This document shows, in pieces, positions 45,501 through 56,897 of a stretch of DNA of 64,000 nucleotides. The translations under genes and the position numbers were made by a program. The stretch lies in assembly GCA_029215795.1 (NCBI GenBank), contig JARDYH010000001.1, positions 196,237,654 through 196,301,653 of the forward strand, in the 5' to 3' direction. Numbering within the stretch: the stretch's first letter is position 1; each line of letters starts with the position of its first letter. This DNA comes from Anniella stebbinsi (taxonomy: Eukaryota > Chordata > Lepidosauria > Squamata > Anniellidae). The notes beneath the pieces are model-generated. The model ran no database searches and was not told the DNA's origin. It was given only the letters and a program-made list of their open reading frames with translations.

Positions 45501-47045
45501 AAATCAGGGCTGGGCAACCCACAGCTGGCTGGCTGGCTTGGATGCCTTGCCACCGAACTCCCTGCTGTGCGTGCTGCCACCTCTACTACCCAAGGGAGGC
45601 AAGGAGAGCCTTCCCTGTGCAGCCTTGGTAGCAGCAAACTTCAGTTTCTGCCAGCTCACCAATCGGCTCTTTCGTGGCTTGGAGAGAGCTTGATCCTGCT
45701 TGGAAACGAGTGTGCAAGGAGGGCTCCGAAACAGGGCATGCGAGGATGACTCCAAAACAGCATCAGGGCCTCCACTTCAGCCCTGCCAGGAGGGCTTTTG
45801 GAAGCAGTTTCTGCAGGAGCCAACCAATTCTGCTGGGAAATGGATGTGTAGGGATGATTCTCTTTGTGTGCCCATTTCCCAGCAGAAGGTCCATGCTGGA
45901 AAAACTGGAGTTCTCCCCAGGCACCATCTTTCCCAGCACAATTGCTGAGATGAGGTCAAGGGTAAAGCTCCCTCCTCTTTCCAGTGATCATGGAAAGAGT
46001 GCCAGGACTGGACGGTGGAGGTTTGAGCTTGGATCATAATCACTGGGAGGAGGACGAGGCTTTGACAGTAGTCCCAGATAATCCATTGCAAATGCTCTTG
46101 TAGTTCTCTTTTCAGTAGGTCTCAAGAGCATCTTGAATTGTGGGTGCATTGTCAGGCTGGCAAAGCTGTGGCCGGCCATTAAATGCGAGTCATGTCTGTT
46201 TTACTTGTCTTCGAAGGACAAAGCGTTGACTGGCAAATGTTATGTGAGGCCTGTATCCATCACAATATGCAAATATGGAACGTTTAATTGCTGAGTATCC
46301 CCAGTGAACTGAACACAGATCACCACACAGAGCATAATAAATGCCTATAGCAGGGTACAGAGAGGATCACATTTGCATTATATTGTCTGTACAACTGGAT
46401 GAACCAGTGTGTAGATCGCTAGGGACTTCAAGGCACACCAGTGAGTCTGGAAGGCTGCTTCCATAAACCTTTGTTAGCTGACAAGGTGTACCCATAAGGT
46501 ATGATCTGGCCAAAGAAATTTTGGGTAGTTAAACATAAGTTTAAGTCTCCGTGATTGATAGCAGCGGGACTTGGAAGCATACCATTCTCTGGCTTGTTTG
46601 TGTTTTGTAGTTAAAGTGCACAATCTAAGACATGGGCTCTGGAATCATCCGAATGAAGGGTGGCTACTTGTGCATTACCAAAAAAGGGATGCAAATTTAG
46701 AAATAATTACTATGATTGAAGTAGAAATACAATATGTGTAACCCTAGAGAGGAAGACGGTGGGCTTTTCTACATGAGGCTTTTAACCTGCACCTTCACCA
46801 AGGTTTTTGCTTCCGGATTCTTTGTGGGATTAAGCTCAGATCTTTTACACATCTTCTTTCTGGGTTTTTTCTTTTTCTGCCTTCCCGTATGTTCTATTAC
46901 ACAACCACTAGGTGGTGCTGTGGTATGGCAGAATAATGCAACTACGTGGGGTTTCATTCCACCATTTCCAGACTTTCATCCAAAAAGAAAAGAAAAAAGC
47001 CGCAGCAATGGTTACAAAGAACAGGAGAGGCCCTTGAGGATGACA
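45501..47045. other. Unassigned intergenic stretch
   Basis: No gene was found. Several open frames above 100 codons lie in 45.5-46.1 kb on both strands, but they overlap one another and none has splice support. A CTCF-like repeat copy lies at 46885-46985. Confidence 0.4.
46885..46985. repeat. Dispersed repeat with CTCF-like core (copy 2)
   Basis: 'ttctattacacaaccactag' then 'gtggtgctgtggtatggcag'. The core CCACTAGGTGGTGC lies at 46905-46918. It is homologous to 41685-41770. Confidence 0.55.
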
Positions 47046-47900
47046 ACTAGGGCTGTGCATGCCCCCCCCCCCCGACTCACCTCAGAGGCCGTTTCAGAGC
47101 CTCTGAAATGGGCCTGATTTGACTCAGGGCGCTTTGGGGGGTGCCTGCCTCACTTTGGTGCTGAAATCGAAGTGAGATTCAGCCTTCCTGAAGCAATTCA
47201 GCCTTGCAGGTTTCTGGGTGCCAGTTGTGCAGCCAGCAGCCAGGAAAGCCAGGAGCAAGGCTGACCAGGAGTCCACGGGACTCTTCTCCTCATTGCCCAC
47301 TTGCAGCCCCCTCACCCAATATGTGCAGCCCCCTCTCCCCAACCCAGAGCCCCTGCAGCCGGGACTTACCTGTAAATTGTGTTCTCCTCCCAGAGAGCCG
47401 AGCTGCATTTTATAATTAAGATCACAGTGGCTCTCTGTTTTTACTATATCTATGGCCGCAAACTACACCTGTAATGGGGCCATTCCTCTTTATGGCTGCC
47501 ATAGTCTACAGCCATAGATATAGTCAAAACAGAGAGCCACTGTGATCTTAACTATAAATCGTGGCTCGGCTCTCTGGGAAGAGGAAGCGATTTACAGGTA
47601 AGTCTCAGTGGTGGGCTGTGGCATGGTGGTGCGGTGGCAGTGGCAGGAGGTGATCCAGGGAGCGTGAGGAGGGGAGGGAGAGGGAGGGGAGTCCAATAGA
47701 CTCATGGCCAGCCTTGCACTGGCTTTCCCTGGCAGTTGTGTGTGTGTGTGGGGGGGGGGGAGCAGCCCAGCACCACTCCGAATTGGCCCAAGGTGCCCTG
47801 AGGCTTTGATACCCATCTGCTTCAGCCTCGGGGCACCTCAGGCTGACCTGGTACCGACTCTGATCCAGGCCGAGGCGGATTCTACCCCTTGTGTAGAAAG
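47046..47900. mobile_element. Large fold-back (inverted-repeat) element
   Basis: The inner arms are strong: 47364 'acttacctgtaaattgtg' through 'agatcacagtggctctctgt' pairs with 'acagagagccactgtgatct' through 'tttacaggtaagt' ending 47603. The outer arms are more diverged ('aggaaagccaggagcaaggc' against 'gccttgcactggctttccct'). The whole is about 850 bp. It carries a poly-C run at 47062 and a GT/G run near 47738-47760. The left side begins 'agggctgtgcatg'. The right end is not clear, so it may be truncated. No coding capacity. Confidence 0.72.
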
Positions 47901-49110
47901 GCTCGGTGACTATATTGCCTGTATGCCTGCTCAGTCTGCCATCCAGATGCTATTGATGGGCAACGCAAGGTCCCTGCTTTCCTTTTTTAGGGTTCTTTAA
48001 ATTGGACACATGGCCACCCTACATAGTCCTTAGAATGCTGTGCAGCAGACTCCCAATCTCCATGAGCTCTAGACTTCACCATGTGTGCCACGCCAGATTT
48101 TTTCCGTGTCTAACATTTTGACCCCTGGAACTGGAGGTATTGCTTCCTGTCTCCAGTGCAGCAGTTCCTCATAACTGATAAGCTGAGCCACTGTTTTGTT
48201 AAAAAGCAGTCCTTCTCTTCTATGGTGGGTTTCTGTTCTGTGTATACATCATCCCGGTCAAAATGTTTGTTTCTTTCTTTCGTTCTTTCTTTCTTTCAAG
48301 ATTTTAACAGTTGATTATAATGTGCAATGCAGTATTAGAATTTTAAATATTCCATTCCAAAACAAACTTCTGGGAAGTTGGACACATGATTGGGGAAAAC
48401 CTGATTTTGCAATGTTGGGAATGTATGCAAAATGTCTTTTGGAATACTGGTGACCTCACATTTTAGTTAGTATGTGTAATATATCCTGTAATGGATACTT
48501 CCTTGTTCTTTCTTACTCTGTTGTTCATAATCTAAAACAAAAGACACCTATTAAAACAAGTTTCACCAGTTTGGAAGACTGTAAAAATCCAGAAAACAAC
48601 GTTTCTTTTATGATCCAAAATCATGTCTTTTGTGATGCTCTCTAGTCTTGGACTCGGAGTCATAAATAATAGCAGGAATGTACTTGATGCTGAATTTTGT
48701 ATCCCTTACCCTCATTCCCTTCCAGTAGGGCAGAGCTGAGGTGGTTTTAAAATCCCTTTCATGTATTTCCAGCTAGAGATCACAAACAAGAAAATAAGCA
48801 CAAACGTATAAATAATCTGACATTTTCCAAACTCCCCATGTTACTTAGAAATACAAGAAACAGACTCGGATATTTTCATGCTTTATGTTTCTCTTTATGA
48901 AGATAGGACTATACACAGATGGAATTGTAAATGTAAATGAATCTGTTTGCACTATCAGTGTAAGGCATGAAGGCCATTTTCCTAGTGGGACCTATTTGTA
49001 CGTATGCACATACTCTTCTACCAAGTCAATAACAACTCTGAATTTATGAAGAGCCAGAATCGGGAGTGTTCCTCCAGATGTGTCTATAGAAGCAACTTTG
49101 AAAACAAAGT
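47901..49110. other. Unassigned intergenic stretch with a (TTTC)n repeat
   Basis: A TTTC-type microsatellite lies at about 48267-48297. Nothing else is recognised. Confidence 0.5.
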
Positions 49111-49262
49111 GATAGTCCATGCAGCCTTCCCTCCAAGCTAGTGCCCGTCAATGGGTTGAATTACAAGTTCCATCTCATCTGCAGCCAGGGATGGCCATGC
49201 TGGTTCGGGATGATGGGACTTGTAATCTGACACACCTCAAGGGCACCAGATTGGGGAAGGCT
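49111..49262. repeat. Dispersed palindromic repeat (family R1)
   Basis: 'ttgaattacaagttccatct' on the left and 'gatgggacttgtaatctgac' on the right, ending 'gcaccagattggggaaggct'. A further copy follows at about 49515-49640. Confidence 0.65.
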
Positions 49263-49514
49263 GGTCAAACGTATCTGGCTTGTCTAAATGATAAAACTCC
49301 ACTTTGGGAAAGAAAATATGGCGGACATAGTTCTCACTGGAAGAGCAAATTAGAATGTAATTTACGGCAACATCTGCCATCCTCTCCAAATTGCTTTGCA
49401 TGATTTTTCATACATTTTATGATGTATGAAAAAGCAGTATGAAGTTGATTGCTGGAGTAGTGCAGAACAGGAAAGACTCTGAGGAGAAGCTCACAGTGCC
49501 ATTGTTTAGCTCGG

Positions 49515-49640
49515 GGTGGGCAACTTCATGGGAAGTGTAGGCCAAATGTTTTGGTCTACACTTCCCATGAGCCCTAGACTGCATAGCCAAATGTTAGGGA
49601 TCATGGGAATTGTAGGCCCAAACATCTGGAGGACCACAAG
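49515..49640. repeat. Dispersed palindromic repeat (R1-like), then poly-C
   Basis: 'cttcatgggaagtgtaggcc' and 'gatcatgggaattgtaggcc' repeat in both orientations. A 17-base C run follows at 49643-49659. Confidence 0.6.
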
Positions 49641-49845
49641 TTCCCCCCCCCCCCCCCCCAGTTTAGCCACTACATTATAACAGCCTTTGCCGGTCATGGA
49701 TTTCTGTGGCTGCTCTCGAATGGGTTACCTGTCTAGGTGGAGAGAGGTTCTAAAATGGGAACTGTTATAAACAAGGCATCCTCACATGCATTGCAAGGTG
49801 GGGGTATTTGCATGGGATGACTGTACCACTTGAGCAGTGTGGGAA

Positions 49846-50040
49846 AGGGAATGGCTCTGTGGCAGAGCACCTACTTTGCATGTATAAAATCCCAGGTTGC
49901 ATCTCCAGTTAAGAGGGTTTCTCAGCCAGCAAGGCTGGAAAAGTCCTTGCCTTGCATGAAACTTTGGAAAGTTGTTTCCAGTTAAAGAACACTGGGATAG
50001 GGGGATCAACAGGCTAATTCAGTATAAGGCAGGTTTATAC
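49846..50040 (+). mobile_element. tRNA-derived SINE, plus strand
   Basis: It begins with an A-box-like TGGCTCTGTGG and continues 'cagagcacctactttgcatg', then a degenerate B box 'ccaggttgcatctcc'. The body has 'ccagttaaagaacactggga' and ends 'ttcagtataaggcaggttta'. This is a different SINE type from the copies at 27838 and 38644, of a form common in squamates as I remember it. Confidence 0.75.
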
Positions 50041-52403
50041 GCCCACTTACACCTTTGAATCAGTTCTTTTCTACAAGGGTGCTATTTCGACTGTCTCATC
50101 AGCGCAGAGAGCAATGCAGGCCACCACCTCTAAACCTCATTGATAATTATATTAATTGCTTCCATGAATGAGGACAGATTGGGAGACGATCACAGAGTTC
50201 CTCTCCTAACCTTTTAATCTCTGGACTCTCAAGATTAGTAATCAGAGTCAGGATTGTCAGTGAAACCCATAATCAAGTTATCCGAGCCCCTCTAAGTGCA
50301 GATCACCAGATTATAAATTATTGAACTCTTTTGACATCTTCTGTCGTCGTTGACGATACTCACGTAATTTGGAGAGCATAGCAAGGCGGGCATTACATTT
50401 TACATTCTAGTCTTGCTGCTGTGAGGAGACAGGTTGGAATTAGCTCATTATTCTTTATGGGTAACTGATACTAGAAGTGATGGTTGATGTGGCCTTCTGA
50501 GCACATGGACAGATCAGGTCTTCACCTCCCACACTTCCAAGTAATGTGGCTGATCTACTGGGGCGCATCTATTATCTATGATTCCCTGCAAAAGCCCAAA
50601 TGTTGGTGTTAATATTTATTCCTCCACTGAAAGAAAATAAACACATAAGGACTAATAAGTATTATTTATTTACTGAATTTATGACTTGCTCTGTAACAAA
50701 ATGTTCTCACAAGGAAGGATCTTTGCACTAGTGTAAAACAACGCTTGTGCATTGGAACTAGTATAATGGGGTGGCGATTTTCAGAGGCAAATCACTTCTT
50801 TGCCCATTATACCAGTTAAGTTGTGCAAACATTGTGCAAACAATAGCACTAGCTCTGGGACACCACAGAATGCTAGCCAGAGTGATTAACAGCAAACAAT
50901 TAAAACATAAATTAATGATACAATCAAATAAGCACCAAAATCTACAAGTAAAAAGCCAGCGCAAACAACAATAAGCATATCAAATAATAAAAGAACCGCC
51001 AGGGCTAAAGTTACCCTCCCGCCCATTGCCACAAGCCTAAGAATTGTTAAGTGATTTTAAATGTCATAAACATCAAAACAATCAAAATTCTAAAAGCCTG
51101 GGAGAATTTAAAAGTTATCTTTGCTTTATGCTGAAGAGATATAAATGTGGGCATCATGCGGGCATTTCATGAAAAGAGGGCCACTACAGAGTAAACCATC
51201 TCATATGGCCACTATCCGAGCTACCAACTGAGGGGCCTCTTAAAACAGTGGATTATCGGATTACAACTCCCATAATCACCAGCCAGCATGGCTAATGGTC
51301 AAGAATTCTGGGAGTTGTAGTCCAAAATATCTGGAGGTCACCTGGTTGCCTGCCACTGGGTGAGTACATATAGGAGGATTTGCAATCTTTTAGGTATCGA
51401 GGTCCCAAGACATGCAGGGCTTATAGGTCAAACCAGCATCTTGAAGTGGGTCCAGAAATGGATTGGGAGCCAATGAACTTGAAGGTGCCCAGTAGCATTA
51501 CAGATAAGTATGGTGAAAAGTTTCTGCCAGAGAGTGACACTTTATATGCTAGGTATGCAGAGCAAATCTTTTAAGCAGGATTATTTGGATTGTGAGTTTC
51601 TTGCGATGGATATTTTCTAATGTGTTTGTCAAATAGTCTGTTCTTAGGTGATGTGGCTAGGGTACCCATCTGTCTTACCTTTGCAGAGGAGAGTTCTCTG
51701 TTTTGAAGACCTGCCAGAAGACAGTCCTCTATTTGAAGGTATCTGCTATTTTATGGGCTGTCTTGTCCAAGCCTGGCTTAAAGTCAAAGAACCATCAGGA
51801 GGGAAAGTTGCTGCCTTGTGGTTGCCCATCCGCAGTTGGAAATCAGACAGCAGACTGACCAGGCACGCAGCTGACCTGGTTAGTCTTCCCCATGTTGGCA
51901 AGATGAATTGTCTTTCTATTCAAATTACAGTAATTATTTCTAAATTTGCACTTATACAGGTAAATTAGTACATGCAAATTATATGCAAATTCATCCTTGG
52001 TTTCTCCTTATTTTTGGCAATGCATAAGTGGCCACCCTACATGTGGCCCATGACCAGATTTACAAGGATGATGCTAAACCCATCAATAACAATGTTGCAA
52101 ATTGTGGTGTCATATAGTGCCCTTCTACTTGATCTTGGTGGATCATTTAACTGTGCTCTGTTTAAAATACCAGCTCTGAAAGTCATTCCAACCTGCCTGG
52201 ATGGTGGATAAAAACCTTGATTTGTACTGGAGGAGGAAGGAGACCTTCATATAATGGGATGGAACTTGATTTAGGCACAACTGGGCTGGCGGAAGAAGAC
52301 TTCCAGCTCCCTCCTCCCTACAGAAACCCATCCAGACTTCTGAGAATGCTGCACAGAAACCTGGTTTGCACGATTACTGCATAATTATCTAAGCCACAGT
52401 GGG
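50041..52403. other. Intergenic stretch, mostly unassigned
   Basis: An R1 copy lies at about 51240-51350 ('cggattacaactcccataat' and 'ctgggagttgtagtccaaaa'). Otherwise AT-rich, with no gene. Confidence 0.5.
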
Positions 52404-52758
52404 GTCCCCTCTACAAGAATTCGGTTTGACGCCTGGTTGTCTGATTATGCGGATCTTCACGCAATCACTTTTATGGCAAATCACTATATGCGGGAGGCGG
52501 TTAAGCGCATAACTGGTTGCCTTACCAGTTGTATGAAATGTGCTTTAGAGGTGTTTAATGCGGAGAATCACTTGTTTACATGGTCATAAGTCGCTTTAAC
52601 TGCCGCGGTAAATGAAAACATGCTATTTAACGTGCATTCGATAATGTGCATAAATGGACAGAAAAAGCGCCTCGACCCCTGATTTGCGCTCCTCTCTTGT
52701 AGAGGTAAAAATTTTAATGCACCTTGAAAGAGCTTTAAATTGCTCTTGTAGAGGCACC
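52404..52758 (+). mobile_element. Family M element (copy 3)
   Basis: It is 355 bp. The left end is GTCCCCTCTACAAGAATTCG and the right end TTGTAGAGGCACC. The flanks GTGGG and CTGGG agree at 4 of 5 bases. The second CTCTTGTAGAGG is present at 52695-52706. Several CpG sites are changed to TpG, so it is older than copy 1. Confidence 0.83.
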
Positions 52759-52829
52759 CTGGGTTGCAGAGACCGTGAGCACCACATTGCCAATTCAAAC
52801 CTCCCACTGTGGCTTCTCACGTTATCAAA

Positions 52830-53045
52830 ACCCAGCGAGGATATTTTGTTGGGGTGGTTAATAAACCACCCCACAACCCTACGACAGGCCATGGGTTCTG
52901 GGTGGTTTGTTAACCTCCTCAACAAGCCAGTTTTGCCAGGTTCGGATGACTTGAGAAGACACTCCCAGTGAGGGTAAGTATGTGAATTGGACACTGGTTA
53001 ACAAGCCACTGTGGCTTCTTAACTACCTGTGTGTCATGCAAACCA
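52830..53045. repeat. Degenerate DNA-transposon remnant
   Basis: The motifs 'ggggtggttaataaaccacc' and 'ctgggtggtttgttaacctc' are arranged as inverted repeats, and the sequence ends 'gtgtcatgcaaaccagctca'. It resembles the interior of hAT-like elements elsewhere in the window. Ends are not defined. Confidence 0.4.
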
Positions 53046-53362
53046 GCTCAGAGAGTCAAGAGGGCCCTGCTGAATGGAGTGAGTCGTGATGGGGGGGGGG
53101 GGTTTCTCCAAAACGTAGGCGGAGGCACCTTCCGCGAGTGAGCCCTTCTGTTCACAGGAGACAGATTCTGGGTCCAAGCCACACAGTTTAATTTTAGGAG
53201 TTGGCTGGAAAATGTGATAGCTTTCTAGCTGGAAGAGGTTGCTGCTATTGCACTGCAGGGGTTCTGCTGTTGCTTTGAGAGGGATGTTGCTAGGAATCTA
53301 GCACTGCCTGCCTGCGTGCTTGCTGCTCAACATGTCCATTGCACATAAATAGATTATACCAA

Positions 53363-53382
53363 ACACACACACACACACACAC
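53363..53382 (+). repeat. (AC)n microsatellite
   Basis: About 10 AC units. Confidence 0.95.
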
Positions 53383-54286
53383 GGATAGAGATAAGCCTTT
53401 TATATACAAAAAAAAGGAAAGAAGAAGTAAAAAAAAAACAGAAGAAGCAAATAACAAAAATAATTTGAATCGGGAAGAAATCCACCATGTTAACAAAATA
53501 ATCCCCCCAATAAATAACAAGGCATGTGTTTTAATGCAGAATGATATAAAACACAATTCAGAAATATTACAAATTGGTAAACACACTTAGCTGGTGTGGT
53601 AATTACCTCAATAATGGTACAGAAGAATTATAAACTCACATTTTTATTTATATCATTGATGAAAAGGTGTTTATATAATAAAGGCAGTTTGGGGTAGGAT
53701 TCACTGGTCAGAATTTTGTGTCTAGGCTGCAACTTTGTCATCTGAAATAAGAGGTATCAGGGCTGCAATTCTATACACACTTAGAATCATAGTATCATAG
53801 ACTAGTAGAGTTGGAAGGGGCCTATAAGAACATCGAGTCCAACCCCCTGCTCAATGCAGGAATCCACCTTAAAGCATATCTGATAGATGGTTGTCCAGCT
53901 GCCTCTTGAATGCCTCTAGTGTGAGAGAGCCCATGACCACCCTAGGTCATTGGTTCCATTGTCGTACTGCTCTAACAGACAGGACGTTTTTCCTGATGTC
54001 CAGCCAGAATCTGGCTTCCTGTAATTTGAGCCCATTATTCCGTGTCCTACACTCTGGGTTGATTGAGAAGAGATCCTGGCCCTCCTCTGTGTTACAGCCT
54101 TTCAAGTACTTGAAGAGTACTATCATGTCTCCCCTCAATCTTCTCTTCTCCAGGCTAAACATGCCTAGTTCTTTCAATCTCTCCTCATAGGGCTTTGTTT
54201 CCAGACCCCTGATCATCTTTGTTGCCCTCCTCTGAACCCCCTCCTGCTTGCCTGCCTCCTTCTTGAAGTGTGATGCCCAGACCTGG

Positions 54287-54626
54287 GCCCCCTCTACAAG
54301 AATTCAACTTGACGCCTGGTTGCCCGATTATGCGCATCTTCTCACCATCACTTTTACGCCTAATTCCTATAAACGACAGGCGGTGAAGTGCATTACTGGC
54401 AGCATGAAACGCGCTTTAAAGTGGTTGAAATGCGGAGAATCATTTGTTTACATGGTCATAAGGTGCATTAACTGCTGTGGAAAATTAAAACTAGCTATTT
54501 AACACTAATTCGATAATGCGCATAATGGGACAGAAAAAGCGCCTTGACCCCTGATTTGTGCTCCGCTCTTGCAAAGGTAAATTTTTTAATGCACCTTGAA
54601 AGAGCTTTAAATCGCTCTTGTTCAGG
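54287..54626 (+). mobile_element. Family M element (copy 4), inside CR1
   Basis: It begins 'gccccctctacaagaattca' and ends 'aaatcgctcttg' with the final bases damaged. It splits the CR1 UTR between 'gatgcccagacctgg' and 'acacaatactcgag', which are adjacent in intact CR1. This gives direct proof that it is an insertion. Confidence 0.83.
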
Positions 54627-55119
54627 ACACAATACTCGAGATGAGGCCTAACAGTGACGAATAGAGGGGAACGAGTACCTTGCATGATTTGGAAGCTATA
54701 CTTCTATTAATGCATCCCAAAATAGCATTTGCTTTTTTTGCAGCCACATCACACTGTTGGTTCATATTCAGCTTGTGATCTACAACAATTCCAAGATTGC
54801 TCAGCGAAGTATCCACCATTTGGTTTCTTTTTCCTAGGTGTAGAACTTGGAATTTATCCCAATTAGATTTCATTCTGTTATTTTCAGCCCAGTGCTCCAG
54901 TCTATCAAGATCACTTTGGAGTTTGTTTCTGTCTTCCAGGGTATTAGCGATCCCACTCAATTTTGTGTCATCTGCAAATTTGATGAGCATTCCCTGCACC
55001 TCCTCATCCAAGTCATTAATAAAAATGTCAAAGAGCACTGGGCCCAGGACTGAGCCCTACAGTACCCTGCTCGTTACCTCCCCGCAGTTTGAGAAGGTAT
55101 CATTTATAAGCACTCTTTG

Positions 55120-55343
55120 GCTCAATTCGGACGACACGATAGTCAATGGTGGGGTAATAATCAACTTTACAGTTGTTCAACTAGGGGGTACTCCCCACGC
55201 AACATGGTAATAAATAATCAACTGTGGTGTGGATTAGGATCAGCGCTGAGTGGACTATGGCAGCATTCGGATGACACAATAGTCAAAACAACTGACGATT
55301 GTTTCCCCCATACCAGTTGTTTATTGTGTTGTCCGAATTGAGC
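55120..55343. mobile_element. Short hAT-like element, inside CR1
   Basis: It is 224 bp with ends GCTCAATTCGGACGACAC and, read inverted, GCTCAATTCGGACAACAC (1 mismatch in 18). The 5-bp duplication CTTTG is perfect (55115-55119, 55344-55348). The interior shares 'gtgtggattagg' and 'actccccacgcaacatg' with the 29518 element. Confidence 0.87.
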
Positions 55344-55767
55344 CTTTGAGTCCAATTCTGTAACCAACTGTGGATCCACTTAATAACTGTTCCATCTAGC
55401 CCACTTTTGGCTAGTTTGCTGATCAGAATGTCATGGGGTAATTTGTCAAAAGCTTTACTGAAGGTAAGATATATTATGTCCACAGCATTTCTACCGTCCA
55501 CAAGGGAGGTTACCCAATCAAAAAATGATACCAAATTAGTCTGGCTTCTAGTAATCACTGCATTGTTTTAAGGTGCTTACAGATTGTCTTCTTTATAATC
55601 GGCTCCAAAAATTTCCCAGGGATGGATGTCAGACTGACTGGTCTGTAGTTCCCAGGTTCCTCCTTTTTGCCCTTTTTGAAGATAGAGGCAACATTAGCCC
55701 TCCTCTAGTGATTGGGCACTTCACCCGTCTTCCATGATTTCGCAAAGATAATAGACAGTGATTCTGA

Positions 55768-56122
55768 CCCCCTCTAGATGGATTTCGTTTGACGCCTGGT
55801 TAGCCGATTATGCGCATAATCGCTGAAGCGCTTTATCGTAAATGCTTGTATGCAGGAGGTAATTGAGCACTCAACTGGTGACCTTACCAGTTGTTTCAAA
55901 TGCGCTTTACAAGTAGTTAATGCGGAGAATTGCTTGTTCACATAGTCAAAATGTGCTTTAACGGCTGGAGCAAAATAAAACTCGCTATTTAACACGCATT
56001 CGATAATGCGCATAATCGGAGAGAAAACACGCCTCTACGCCCGATTTGCGCTCCATTCTTGTAGAGGTAATTTTTTTTAATGCACCTTGAAAGAGCTTTA
56101 AATGCCTCTTGTAGAGGCAGCC
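55768..56122 (+). mobile_element. Family M element (copy 5), inside CR1
   Basis: It is 355 bp, inserted into the CR1 reverse transcriptase region with the perfect duplication TCTGA (55763-55767, 56123-56127). 'cattcgataatgcgcataat' and the doubled CTTGTAGAGG at the right are kept. The left end is altered to 'ccccctctagatgg'. Confidence 0.85.
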
Positions 56123-56897
56123 TCTGAGAGTTCTTCTGCCAGCTCTTTTATTACTCTAGGATGCAGTTCATTGGGCCCTGGAAGTTTGAACTTGTTCAAA
56201 GAAAATAGGTGTACCTTGACAATTTGTTTATCTATCTCAAGCTTCAATCCTGCCCCTTCAGCTTGTACTTCATTTTTGCCTGGAGGAGGAGGGGACACAG
56301 ACCTGCTTTTGTGGGGGAAGGCTGAGCCAAAGTAGGAACTGAGCACTTTGGCCTTTTCTTTGTCATCTGTTATAAATTTGCCTTCCTCATTGAGTAGTTG
56401 AACCACCATTTTCCCCTTCTGTCTTTACTATGCACGTACCTGAAGAAAGCCTTTTTGTAGCTTTAACCATTCTTTGCTAGCCTAAGCTCATTCTCAGCTT
56501 TAGCTTTCCTGATGCCATTCCTGCACTTCTGTGCTACCAGTCTGTATTCTTCTTTTGTAGCCTGGCCTTCCTTCCACTTCCTACATGTGTCCTTTTTTGT
56601 TTTCAGATCATCTCTAAGCTTTTTGTGGAGCCACATTGGTTTCTTCTGTTGTCTTCTATCTTTTTTCCTTGTTGGAATTGTTTGTAATTGTGCCTCTAAA
56701 ATTTCCTTTTTTAAAAACTCCCACCCATCTTGGACTCCTTTTTTCATTAGGGTCACTTGGCATGGGACCGTATTTATCATAGTTCTGAGTTTATTATAAT
56801 CAGCTTTCCTAAAATCCAGAGTACGAGTATGGCTACACTCAGCTTTTGCTTCTTTCAAAATCAAGAACTCAGGTATGATGTGGTCACTTTCCCCAAG

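Larger units (their letters stand above)
53783..56897 (-). mobile_element. CR1 LINE, 5'-truncated, minus strand, broken by three insertions
   Basis: Pieces at 53783-54286, 54627-55114, 55349-55762 and about 56128-56897 form one CR1 element. The 3' end (53783) has the 'atcatagtatcatagac' type tail on the plus strand, and 'gttggaaggggcctataaga' beside it is the typical CR1 UTR. The reverse transcriptase reads YLTFSKAFDKLPHDIL and FADDTKLSG (catalytic FADD). Upstream is the linker with KKLRDDLKTKKDTCRKWKEG. Endonuclease is missing, so it is 5'-truncated. Frameshifts and stops make it inactive. Confidence 0.92.

Noticed and set aside
45504..46091. Cluster of open frames of 80-121 codons on both strands
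   Set aside because: They overlap each other in several frames in a moderately GC-rich stretch, with no splice structure and no recognisable product.
49846..49925. Functional tRNA gene
   Set aside because: The A and B boxes belong to a SINE head. No cloverleaf closes, and the SINE body follows.
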